Shown piece by piece: positions 26,135-34,868 of a stretch of DNA of 48,089 bases (within the stretch, counting starts at the first letter, position 1; every line of letters starts with the position of its first letter). The translations under genes were made by a program, and so were the position numbers. The stretch covers positions 1-48,089 of the forward strand of contig JANQIW010000003.1 of the NCBI GenBank assembly GCA_028281945.1. Reading direction: 5' to 3'. The DNA comes from Prochloraceae cyanobacterium PL24a_bin.78. GTDB taxonomy: Bacteria > Cyanobacteriota > Cyanobacteriia > Cyanobacteriales > JANQIW01. The notes beneath the pieces are model-generated. The model was not told the DNA's origin, did no database searches, and saw nothing but the letters and a program-made list of their open reading frames with translations.

Positions 26135-26981
26135 ATATTATTATTTAATATTTTTGAAAAATAATCAGTTTTAGATTTTTTGTAATTTAAAACTATTTTT
26201 TATTTTGATTCTAGATGATCATATGTTGTTACTCAAGAATTTTGTTGAGGTTATTTAGTAATACTAATATCTTTATTTATTTAATAATGATAGAGATAAA
26301 GAATGGGGAGAATGGTAAGTAGGAGATAATGCTTAGATTAAGGAAGAAAAGTTGTTATTAATTATCCTCAAATTAAGATATTGATATTAGGCCATAGTTT
26401 TAACGAAATCTCCAACAACTTATTGCTTTAGCTGGTTATTGCTGAGAAAATAAAATGATCTAACTTTTTCTACTTTTCTTTAGATTATCATTTATTATTA
26501 CTGTTTATCAAAATCGCTTGTTTATATAGTCGAACAAACCCTTACCAGATTCAGTGTTTAGCTGGTTTTTAAGTTATAATTTCAGCGTAGCATAAATTTT
26601 CAAAAAATCTACAAACTTTAAAATTTTTTAATAATTGCTTTTCGATCTTCCGTTGTATTAAACAATAAAGATACTGAATTTAGGCTCTACTTCTAGCATA
26701 ACAAGATTTTTTTTAAAATTCAAGGATAAATAGGGTTTTATTTTTCGATTTTATGTTTAGCATTATGGATAAACTTGCTATTTCTCGTCTTTTTGGAAAA
26801 AAACTTGTAAATGTTAAAAAATCCTTGGGATTTTTGGATTTTATTGTTATAATGTTAACAAGTGGATTTAGTTGTGAAACATCACTATTGATTTAAAGAG
26901 CTATTCACAACAGAATCAAAAAAAGCAGTCAAAACTTCAAAAATAATTATACCTTAATTTAGGGATTTAGGAGAATAGCAA
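26135..26981. other. 847-bp gene-poor gap after ccs1
   Basis: It contains a TTTAATAATGATAGAGATAA repeat-A core followed by a short G-rich minisatellite (GGGGAGAATGG, 26305-26315). Beyond that, only AT-rich sequence and a 47-codon ORF (26753-26896) without family features. A TTGTTATAATGTTAAC stretch near 26843 may be part of a promoter for the small gene that follows. Confidence 0.55.
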
Positions 26982-27254
26982 ATGATAAGTATATATTATA
27001 GGAAACTAAGAAATGAAGATGATTTTGAGGAGTTAACAGAAATCAGTAACTTAGTAGAAATCAATGACAAGGATGATTTAACCAATTTATTAGGTAACTA
27101 TGATAATCATTTTATAACAGATAGTGATTTTACAGAATTTTTAGAGGGTTTAGTAGAAGAAAGAATTGAAAGTCATCGAAACCCTGAAAAAATCGCCAAG
27201 AATATCATGAATGTTTTGGAAGAATTATTACATAGCTGTTACCAGTATTTATAG
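26982..27254 (+). CDS. Small acidic protein, paralogue 1
   Basis: This 90-residue protein is of unknown family. The ATG has a strong ribosome binding site (TTTAGGAGAATAGCA). The second half, DDLTNLLGNYDNHFITDSDF and then TEFLEGLVEERIESHRNPEK, matches the next gene closely: DDL-NLL-NY, F-EFLEGLVE, a His, PE, then a final LEELL helix. It is Asp/Glu-rich, all-helical in appearance, with no membrane span. The N-terminal ~25 residues are not shared. The function is unknown. Its pairing with a paralogue just before a repeat field and a fibre-like gene is the only contextual clue. Confidence 0.7.
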   Translation: MISIYYRKLRNEDDFEELTEISNLVEINDKDDLTNLLGNYDNHFITDSDFTEFLEGLVEERIESHRNPEKIAKNIMNVLEELLHSCYQYL

Positions 27255-27595
27255 TTAAGAATAGTTTTGGCTAGGAAAAAATTTAACAACAGTAACTAAA
27301 TTAAAAAAAAACTAGGGTAGCAAAATAGAGTAGAAAAGTATTTTTTATTGTTTCAAAAGGATTAAATTCATAACTCACAATTTTTTAGGATAACGAGATT
27401 ACCCACTTTGAAAAAAGAATTCAGTTAATTTTGCCATTCTAGAAAAAGACAAGTAAGAAAATATTGAGTGAATATTTTAGCTAGTCTATGATTTATCTAT
27501 TAGTAGAAAAGAAAATAGTAGTTACTAGAGAAATAATTGATAGATAGTAACTTGATTACTGACAGAAAAATGAGGAAAAATTAGGAGAAATAGCA
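27255..27595. other. Gap between the paralogous small genes
   Basis: A 341-bp AT-rich spacer. I see no ORF or RNA signal except the ribosome binding site TTAGGAGAAATAGCA just before the second paralogue, nearly the same as that of the first. Confidence 0.5.
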
Positions 27596-27835
27596 ATGGC
27601 AAATATCAATTTAAAATTCAATATTTCTCTCAAACTAGATGAAGATGATTTGATAAATTTATTAACCAACTATCAAAATTCTCCATTTAGTGACAATGAA
27701 TTTGAAGAATTTTTGGAAGGTTTAGTAGAAGCAAAAATTTACAATCACCCTAAGCCAGAAGAAGTAACAAATCAGATTATTCCTCTTTTAGAAAATTTAC
27801 TCGAATCTATTAGAGGTATCTATGGGAAACAGTAA
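27596..27835 (+). CDS. Small acidic protein, paralogue 2
   Basis: This 79-residue protein is of unknown family and homologous to the preceding gene product. Shared features are EDDLINLLTNYQNSPFSDNE, FEEFLEGLVEAKI, NHPKPEE and a terminal amphipathic helix LLENLLESI. A different N-terminus (ANINLKFNISLKLDED) looks like a single beta strand. It has a ribosome binding site of the same AGGAGAAATAGC type. It directly precedes the tandem repeat field at 28.0-29.9 kb. I do not recognise the family. Confidence 0.7.
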   Translation: MANINLKFNISLKLDEDDLINLLTNYQNSPFSDNEFEEFLEGLVEAKIYNHPKPEEVTNQIIPLLENLLESIRGIYGKQ

Positions 27836-28019
27836 TGATATCACTTTTAAAGAAAGAGAAAGTGGGTAGGTAAAATAAGGTAGATATTCTTTGGTTGATT
27901 ATCAAAGAGAAAATATAATTTTAACTCTAAGATTAGATACCATTACAAGAGATATTTTTGTCTTGCAATAATAAGTTTTAAGAATTAGAAGTTAGTAGTT
28001 AATCATTAGCAGTTAGCCA

Positions 28020-29930
28020 TTAGTAATTAATGTTTATAGTTAGATGTTAATTTTAAGTTTTCAATTTCAAAAGAAACCACTTAGGGTAAAACCTAAATTA
28101 TTTTTCTTAATTCTCAAAGCATTACTATAGCAAATCTCAAGATTTATCTTTTTAGTAAATCTCATCTTATTATCAAATCTAATGTTTATGTCAATGATAT
28201 CAAGCAAAAATAGAGAAAAACAAAGAAAAAATAGAAGCAAGAAAGTAGAAGTAAGAAAATAGAAAATAGGAGTAAGTTGAGATTTTAAACTGTCTATGAC
28301 AAGACTAGAGTTAAACTGATTAAATTTACCATATATCTTGAAGAATCCATTAGTTATAAATTTAGTTTACCTTGAATTTGTTTCTCTAGATTGGATTATT
28401 GTTTAGAAATCCTTATTGATATTTTCAATAGATAAATTTACTAATACTTTGGAAAAAAGTATCAAGAAAAGATAGGAAAAATGAAGGAGTAAAAAAAGAA
28501 AAAAAAGCAAGACATTAGAAAACAAATAAGTCTGAATTCCAAACTTTTTATGAAAATAGTAGAGTTAAAATCTCTCAACTTATCCTTTATCTTTGAAAAT
28601 CAACCATAGATAAAATTAATCTATCTTGTCTTCATTTTTTTGCTTTGCATTCTTGATAAAGTTTGTATTATTTTCGACAACTCAATGTTTGTATTATCAA
28701 GAAATCAATCTAGTAAAATTTTGGAAAAAAATATCAAAAAGAGAAGCAAGAGACATGAAGTAATAGAAATAATTTAGGAGAAATAAGCTAGTAGAAAATA
28801 GGAGTAAATTTTAATTTCAAATATTCTTATCATAACAGGAGATTTAAACTAGTTAAACTTACAGACTATTTTGAATTACGAATTCTCTAAAACTTATCTT
28901 TCTCAACATGAAAGGAAAAATGATATTAGCCTTTGTCTTGAAGAATCAACCATAGATAAAAGGAGTTTCCCTTGTATTTCTTCTTCTCTCTCCTCTTATT
29001 TTTTACCAAACCAATGTTTATCTCATCTATATTATAAATTTCCTAACACTTTAGTTGGAAAAATTATATCAAGTAGTAATGAAAAGAAATGAAACAGGAG
29101 AAATAAAGTCAAATTAAGATAGTTAGAAAAAGCAAATAATACCAAATCCGATTTTCTCTCGTTGACTTATTAGAAAACTTTTTTATCTTCTAGATTTTCT
29201 CAATCTTTCCCTTGGCTAAAGCCAACGCCTTTCGGCTATTGAGAATTCCACCTCACCAATAAAGCTTGTTTGATAACGGGATTTAGTATAATTTGGAATT
29301 CTAAACTATCTATGAGAATAGTAGAAGTAAAAGGAATTAAACTCAGAGTTTATCTTTGATAATTAACTATCCATTAATTAAGGAATTAAACTTAGAGTTT
29401 ATCTTTGATAATTAACTATCCATTAATCAATTTACTTTGTATTTTTTTATCTAGCTTATATTGTTTTGTAGTAAATCAATGTTTATTTCATCAATACCAT
29501 AAACATATTAAGATTTTCCTTGTAAAAGAATATCAAGGAGAAATAATACTAAATCTCCAACTCAAACTGTCTTTATAAATTTATATCCAACTCTTGTTTT
29601 TTCAGGAATTTCAGTCAATTAAAATAAAGCAACTTTGAATTTAGGATTTTGTATAAGAAAAAGATAAAAGAAGAAAAAGTAGAAATAAGATAATAGAAAA
29701 AGAGGGTAAATTTTAATTCCAAACCCTCTATCACAATACTAGAATTACAACGAGTTAAATTCAGAGTATATCTTTAATAATTAACTATCCATCAATTCAT
29801 TTGCTTGGCATTTATTTTTGGTATTGTCTTTATTTTCTATCTTGTATTTTCTACCTTGTTTTCCTTATCTTTGATATTGTAAATCAACCAAAATTTTGCC
29901 AAACAAAAACTATAAATTTATGATGCAGAT
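28020..29930. repeat. Degenerate long tandem repeat field (~250-300 bp period)
   Basis: Some 2.2 kb without an acceptable gene is built of at least six diverged copies of one unit. Landmarks are AAACTGTCTATGA-type starts near 28283, 28538, 28819, 29300, 29562 and 29720, each followed within 20-30 bases by GAGTTAAAC-like text. Then come TTTATCTTTGAAGAATCAACCATAGA-like text, a CAATGTTTAT...ATCA segment and a purine-rich tract with AGGAGAAATA. One sub-block (about 29338-29426) carries an extra perfect-looking duplication of GGAATTAAACT...CCATTAAT. A 73-codon ORF at 28871-29092 lies wholly inside a unit and is not accepted. A MITE-like insertion sits at 29136-29292. Confidence 0.65.
29136..29292. 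mobile_element. MITE-like element
   Basis: A segment of about 155 bp is bounded by imperfect terminal inverted repeats: ATACCAAATCCGAT on the left and the complement of ATACTAAATCCCGT on the right. The middle is GC-richer (TTGGCTAAAGCCAACGCC, itself partly palindromic) and carries no ORF. It interrupts the long tandem repeat field. Terminal sequences of this ATAC-AAATCC type are common in cyanobacterial miniature elements. A partial left end (AAATCCGATTTTC) recurs at 39663. Confidence 0.55.
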
Positions 29931-30104
29931 TGAGAAAAAGCTTTTTTAAAAAAGTATTAATTAGCAGCAACATTAGATTATCAAACAACTTTCAACTAAT
30001 AGCTAAAACTGTTAATAACACAAAGTATAGCTATTAATCATCTTGGCAAAAAAATCAACCAATAACCAACAACTCAATTGTTAATAAGTATATTAAGGAG
30101 AAAC

Positions 30105-32429
30105 ATGGTAACACAATTTGCCTCCATTAGAGAAAAATACGATACATCAGTAGTAACAATAAACACTGTAATACGTGGAAATCTTACCAGCCAGTCAGGG
30201 TATTTATTCATTAGTGGTAGAAATCGCGCCGGCAGAAATTTACTTTCAGAAGGAATTAACTTTACTGTAGCTACAGGAGAAAAATTACAAATACAAATTG
30301 AAAACACTATTCGTCAAGCAGGAGAGGATTTATTCTTCGTCTTAATTAGTTACCATCCCAGCAATAATCCTCTAGAAGCTAAACAAATCGCTAAATGGAA
30401 AGCCAAAAATGATGATCAAACTACATTGCGTAGCCTACCTTTTATCATAGAAATAAGCAATGATGAAGACTTTAACACCGCAGCAGTAACAGATAGTAAT
30501 GAGTTACCTACCAATCCAGTAAATGGAATAATTAGAGAAGTAATTGCAGATTCTAGGTTTTACGAATATGACTCTGAAGCAATAATCGGTACTTATCCTG
30601 TAATATCAGGAGGATATTGGGTAGAAACCACATTTAGTGGTAATACATATCTAGAATCAACCATAGAAGAAGGTGGAAGCGATCGTCCTCTCACTTTAAT
30701 AGAATCATTTATCCAACCACCCCAAAAAATCGAAGCAGCAGACTCAACAAGAGTAAGATTTTGGGTATTAAACGGGAAAAGAGAAGACGGAGGCACACCT
30801 TTACCACAAGGATATAGCATCAATCTCCAAATAACTATCAATGGTGCAACTACTAGCTTTGATGGAATTAGTTACGCCACTATTTTTGCAGGTTTAACCT
30901 TTGTAAATTTCCTTGGTTATGTGAGAATAAGAGATGGATTACTTGACACATTTATTCCAGGAGTAGGAGCAGATCGCCCATGGAATCCTATAGCATCTCC
31001 TCTAAATCTCTCCCAAGAATTACCAAGAGGATATGCCGCTGCCTATGAAATCTTTTTCCGCTTTACTCCAGGGCAATTACAGGGAAGAATACCCAATGGC
31101 GCAAATATTGGTGTCTTACTTTATGAAGAAGGATTGGTAGGTAAACCTAGTAGCTTGAGTCTGTTTCTAGGAGATATAGTATTACCGAGAGGTGATAGAT
31201 TGAGAATTTTTCCAGGAATTAGAGGAAGTGGCCAAGCCGTTGCCAAAGGATTCGAGATGCCTACACTTGTGGGGGAATCTGAATATTTCGGCTTACTACC
31301 AGATACAGATAATCAAATTGCTGCCATGTCAGTAGCATTAGCAGGGGATATCACCATCAGACAATCTAGAGAAGATTTGTTAGATACGGAAGTAATCAGA
31401 GGCTTTGTAGGCACCTTACCTGGGGTTGCTGCTGTATCAGAGAATTCCAATATTGTTACCTTGGTAGATAATGATGCCTTGCAAATTACTGTCAATCACC
31501 CGATTAATAGTAATAATAGATGGAATATTCGCAGTGATTATGATGATGTCATAGCAGGAATAACGGATAAAGCAACGGAAATTCCCCCATTGATGAGAAT
31601 ATTTATAGGGGTAAACGGTACAATTTTTCAATGGAATACTGAACCAAATGTTACCCTTGCTGCTTCTCAAGAGATTCTAATAACAGATATTTCAAGCTCT
31701 AATATCATTAATTCTTTGCCTAATATCCCTAATAATTTTGGTTTATACCGCCCCAATCAACCTAATATTACTGTAAATAGTGGTAGTGGAAGTTTAATTG
31801 CTGGTGATTATCAGGTGTGGATTGCTTATTATTATCCATCCCCTAATAACTTTGTTACTAAAATCAGTCATAATTTTGCTAATGGTGCTATATCTGAGTT
31901 TGATTCAACCCTTGCTGAAACTACTTTAGCTAATCAATATTGGCGATCGCCTGTGAGTGATATAACAGCATTGAAGGCATTAACATCATCAGAATTAGTT
32001 AACTTCCATGTGAGGGCAATTCCATCCCAACAAAGTCTTTATCTATACGATAATAATAGCGATTTAATTGATAATGGAGATAGTATTATTCAGCCAGTAT
32101 CTGGAAATGGTGCATTTATTAAACTACAAAAACAGAATCAAAGTAGTAATCTAGCTGTTAATAGAGAAACACTTACGGGAGATAAACAGTTAAATATCGA
32201 AGATGCTTTCTATCAGTATTTAAATCCCGGAGGCGCAAATCGAAGTGTAATTTTGCCTAATCCTCCTGTGATTAATACTGGAGTGGTGATAAAGAATCTT
32301 GATGGTAATTTTGATTTAGAAATAAAGGAAAATGCCAGTGGCGAGACAATTCAAGTGTTAGGAAATAGTAGTAATCGCTTTCAGATGAGTTTTACCTACG
32401 ATGGCGTAGAATGGCATGGCTGGGGGTGA
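30105..32429 (+). CDS. Large fibre-like beta protein (phage tail-tip/receptor-binding type)
   Basis: The product is 774 residues from the ATG at 30105, which has a strong AAGGAG site five bases upstream. A longer frame from TTG at 30078 would bury that site. There is no signal peptide and no membrane span, and it is rich in Asn, Ser, Ile and Gly. Residues about 615-680 (SDITALKALTSSELVNFHVR, then SLYLYDNNSDLIDNGDSIIQ and GAFIKL) and the end (SVILPNP...GVVIKNLDGN...MSFTYDGVEWHGW) have the form of repeats in phage tail-fibre and cyanobacterial tail-like proteins. The first 600 residues are unfamiliar. No capsid, sheath, tube, baseplate or lysis gene is near, so this is not a visible prophage. 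Role: structural or binding protein, inferred only. Confidence 0.7.
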   Translation: MVTQFASIREKYDTSVVTINTVIRGNLTSQSGYLFISGRNRAGRNLLSEGINFTVATGEKLQIQIENTIRQAGEDLFFVLISYHPSNNPLEAKQIAKWKAKNDDQTTLRSLPFIIEISNDEDFNTAAVTDSNELPTNPVNGIIREVIADSRFYEYDSEAIIGTYPVISGGYWVETTFSGNTYLESTIEEGGSDRPLTLIESFIQPPQKIEAADSTRVRFWVLNGKREDGGTPLPQGYSINLQITINGATTSFDGISYATIFAGLTFVNFLGYVRIRDGLLDTFIPGVGADRPWNPIASPLNLSQELPRGYAAAYEIFFRFTPGQLQGRIPNGANIGVLLYEEGLVGKPSSLSLFLGDIVLPRGDRLRIFPGIRGSGQAVAKGFEMPTLVGESEYFGLLPDTDNQIAAMSVALAGDITIRQSREDLLDTEVIRGFVGTLPGVAAVSENSNIVTLVDNDALQITVNHPINSNNRWNIRSDYDDVIAGITDKATEIPPLMRIFIGVNGTIFQWNTEPNVTLAASQEILITDISSSNIINSLPNIPNNFGLYRPNQPNITVNSGSGSLIAGDYQVWIAYYYPSPNNFVTKISHNFANGAISEFDSTLAETTLANQYWRSPVSDITALKALTSSELVNFHVRAIPSQQSLYLYDNNSDLIDNGDSIIQPVSGNGAFIKLQKQNQSSNLAVNRETLTGDKQLNIEDAFYQYLNPGGANRSVILPNPPVINTGVVIKNLDGNFDLEIKENASGETIQVLGNSSNRFQMSFTYDGVEWHGWG

Positions 32430-32454
32430 TTTTTATATCATTTTTCTTGAAAGG

Positions 32455-32580
32455 ATTTTGGGAGGAATGGGGGAATGGGTGATGGGGAGATGGGGAGAAT
32501 GGGGGAATGGGTGATGGTTTTGAGGTGGATGGTTTTTTAAGAATGGGAGGAATGGGAAGAATGGGAAGAATGGGGGGGAA
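32455..32580 (+). repeat. G-rich minisatellite after the fibre-like gene
   Basis: GGGGG-AAT-GGG-TGAT-GGGG-AGAT-GGGG-AGAAT-GGGGG and further AATGGGAAG units begin 26 bp after the stop. The pattern is canonical for G-quadruplex formation on the coding strand. An ORF through this block (32507-32770) is repeat-encoded and not accepted. Confidence 0.9.
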
Positions 32581-32601
32581 TAGTTTCTTGAGACAAAGGA
32601 A

Positions 32602-32735
32602 GACTTCTGCTTACGCAGAGGCTACGCCAACGGTTGACTTGGAAGAATTTAGTGAATCTTATTACTTATTACTCATTACTCATTACTTATTACTTCTTAC
32701 TTCTTACTTAAATCTTGGATGGGGAGAATGGGAAT
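32602..32735. repeat. Palindromic element plus TTACTTA/GGATGGGG cassette
   Basis: GACTTCTGCTTACGCAGAGG to CCAACGGTTGAC (32602-32638) is the second copy of the element at 19153. About nine TTACT(T/C)AT-type units follow at 32655-32710, then AAATCTTGGATGGGGAGAAT (32711-32730), the cassette also seen at 21985-22032 and inverted at 5385-5440. Confidence 0.8.
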
Positions 32736-32853
32736 TTACTATATCCTCTTACTTTTTACTTTTTACTTAAAAATGGGAATTGGAGGAATGAGGAGAAATG
32801 GGAAGAGAATTAATTGTTGTTAATTATTTCTAGATTAGATTTTAGGATTTCCA

Positions 32854-32882
32854 AACTCTATTATTCTTAAAGACTCTCTTGA
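32854..32882 (-). repeat. Dispersed repeat A, copy 3
   Basis: On the minus strand this reads TCAAGAGAGTCTTTAAGAAT and then AATAGAGTT, a diverged copy of 14754-14782. The remaining gap to the kinase gene (33100-33366) shows no gene. Confidence 0.6.
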
Positions 32883-33010
32883 TATAACAAGTAAAAAGTG
32901 ATAGTTACCAAAATATAGGTATTAAATTTGAAATACTTTAAAACTTTTCCCCAAGCTAATTTTTTTTCTAACAATTACAACTAGCAAAACTTCAATTAAA
33001 AACCAAAATA

Positions 33011-33075
33011 TGGAAAAGAGAAGGAAGGCAAGGAAAACGAGGAAAACGAGGAAAACGAGGAAAATGAGGAAGAGA
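33011..33075. repeat. GAGGAAAAC 9-bp tandem array
   Basis: Four to five units of AGGAAAACG/GAGGAAAAC sit in a longer purine tract. They create spurious Phe/Leu/Ser-rich frames on the minus strand. Confidence 0.85.
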
Positions 33076-33366
33076 AGAAAGACAAATAAAAAAGATAAGA
33101 TAGACAAAGAAAAAGATTACTACTCCTATTTTCTAATAATTTCCTCACTAGCAATGGAGAATATTGACAATTAACCATTGAAAAAATTAGTGTTGCCGAT
33201 TCAAAAAATGATTAATAATTTCAGCAACACTTTAATATCAATTTCCAAATTTGAAGAAAGCAATATTTTTCTATTTATTTTTAACTTTGACTTGATTAAA
33301 TTATATTATTTATACCCAATCAAAAAATTTAGACTATTACTTAACACCTAATTACCACCAAAATCA

Positions 33367-33891
33367 ATGAAAATAGTAATTTTTGGAAATTCCGGCGCAG
33401 GTAAATCTACTCTAGCCAAAGCCATCTCCCAAATCCATAACATACCCCATTTAGATTTAGATACAGTTGCTTGGAAAGACAATCCCATACCAATTAGAGA
33501 AGACATTGATATCACCATTAACAAAATACAAGGATTCATGGCTAGTAGCAAATCTTGGATAATTGAAGGATGTTATACCAGTCTCCTAGAAATAGCCTCT
33601 CAAAATTGTGATGAATTAATTTTCCTCAATCCAGGAATTTCAACCTGTGTGAGTAATTCTCGATGGAGAAAATGGGAAATACACAAATACAAATCAAAAG
33701 AAGAACAAGATTTAAACCTAAAAATGCTAATAAACTGGATTAAAGAATACCAAAATAGAAATGATGAATTTTCATTACAAGCACATCAAAAATTATTTAA
33801 TTCTTTTTCAAATAGTAAAATTGAATTGAAATCAAACCTAGAAATTCAAGAATACTTGCAAAATATTAGATTATATAAAAAAACAAAATAG
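33367..33891 (+). CDS. FlaR-like P-loop kinase (adenylate-kinase-related)
   Basis: This is a 174-residue protein. Walker A is GNSGAGKSTLAK (7-18), followed by IPHLDLDTVAWKDNPIPIRE, a substrate-site signature of the topology-modulation/FlaR group of small kinases, and SWIIEGCYTSLLEIA near 63. The tail has WEIHKYKSKEEQDLNLKMLI. Cyanobacterial members are usually named shikimate kinase or adenylate kinase without proof. The true phosphate acceptor is unknown. It is flanked by long non-coding sequence on both sides and so is not clearly in an operon. Confidence 0.8.
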   Translation: MKIVIFGNSGAGKSTLAKAISQIHNIPHLDLDTVAWKDNPIPIREDIDITINKIQGFMASSKSWIIEGCYTSLLEIASQNCDELIFLNPGISTCVSNSRWRKWEIHKYKSKEEQDLNLKMLINWIKEYQNRNDEFSLQAHQKLFNSFSNSKIELKSNLEIQEYLQNIRLYKKTK

Positions 33892-34081
33892 AATTGGATG
33901 GAAAAATCTTGATTATCAAAAAAAATATAAAATTTCATAATTATAAACTTTGTAAGAAATTGTTACCAAAAATTATAGATTTATTAAGAAATCCATCAAA
34001 TTGATGACTTCCAAATCAAGACAAATTATCAAAATTATAAAATGATTGAAGTTATAGAATGATTGAAGTTGAGGAAAATCA

Positions 34082-34729
34082 ATGGTTAACCAAAAGCAAT
34101 TAGAAATACTCAAACAAGGAGTAAATGTTTGGAATGAGTGGCGAAAAATGAATCCTGATGTAGAAATTAATCTTAGTAATGTCAAGCTTCCTAATAGCTA
34201 TCTTCTTAATGCAAATTTTTCTAGGGCAAATCTTGTCAATGCAAATCTTGCCAATTCATTTCTTATTAAGGCAGATTTTAGTCATGCTAGGCTTGATAAT
34301 GCCCAATTTATGGATGCCAATTTAGATTCAGTTAATTTTAATAATGCTAAACTTAACAAGATTAATCTCACTAATACTAATCTTATTAATGGCAATTTTT
34401 TACAAGCAACATTAAAGAATGCCAATCTCAAGAATGCAGATCTTAGTTATGCTAATCTTAGTAAGAGTAATTTTACTCAAAGTATTCTGGAAAATGCTAA
34501 CTTAACAGGAGTTATAGCGTTTGGGACTAACTTTAGCTATGCTAATATTACAGGAATTTGCTTTAAAGAATGGAAAGTTAATAGTGAAACTAATTTAGAT
34601 AATGTTATTAATGATAATCTTGATTTAAAAGTAATTCAAAATAGAAATAATCATGATCGTCTTCCTCCCGATTTTAGAAAAAAATTAGTTAAGGAAAATT
34701 TAGAAACTGTTGAATTTATTTTTGATTAG
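34082..34729 (+). CDS. Pentapeptide-repeat protein
   Basis: This is a 215-residue protein. Residues about 24-165 are a run of more than twenty A(N/D)LXX-type pentapeptides (NANFSRANLVNANLANSFLI, KADFSHARLDNAQFMDANLD and so on), which fold as a right-handed quadrilateral beta helix. After it comes the cap common in cyanobacterial members (ICFKEWKVNSETNLDNVIND), ending in DRLPPDFRKKL. There is no signal peptide, so it should be cytosolic. Functions in this family range from gyrase mimicry to unknown, and nothing here decides between them. A short direct repeat ATGATTGAAGTT occurs twice just upstream (34042-34072). Confidence 0.9.
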   Translation: MVNQKQLEILKQGVNVWNEWRKMNPDVEINLSNVKLPNSYLLNANFSRANLVNANLANSFLIKADFSHARLDNAQFMDANLDSVNFNNAKLNKINLTNTNLINGNFLQATLKNANLKNADLSYANLSKSNFTQSILENANLTGVIAFGTNFSYANITGICFKEWKVNSETNLDNVINDNLDLKVIQNRNNHDRLPPDFRKKLVKENLETVEFIFD

Positions 34730-34868
34730 AGAAGGAAGTGTTTTTAATTCCCTTTTCCTCCTTGTCTAACCATCAGTTTTCAACTGCTATATTGCTAATT
34801 TACTATTGCTAATTGTCCTCGTAAATAGTATAATAAAAATATTATATACTACTTTAATCAAATCAACC

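Noticed and set aside
26753..26896. 47-codon ORF before the small acidic paralogues
   Set aside because: No ribosome binding site, no family features, and the composition matches the surrounding AT-rich DNA.
28871..29092. 73-codon ORF in the 28-30 kb repeat field
   Set aside because: It lies inside one degenerate repeat unit and the other units have no equivalent open frame. No ribosome binding site.
27836..29930. CRISPR array in the repeat field
   Set aside because: Units are 250-300 bp, diverged and without short identical direct repeats or unique spacers of constant length. No cas genes are in the window.
30105..32429. Prophage call based on the fibre-like gene
   Set aside because: No integrase, terminase, portal, capsid, tube, sheath or lysis gene occurs anywhere in the 48 kb.
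32507..32770. 87-codon ORF after the fibre-like gene
   Set aside because: Reads through GGGAATGG and TTACTTA repeats. Its composition is repeat-derived.
32922..33178. Two overlapping minus-strand frames rich in Phe, Leu and Ser
   Set aside because: Produced by the GAGGAAAAC array read in the antisense direction. Not hydrophobic proteins.
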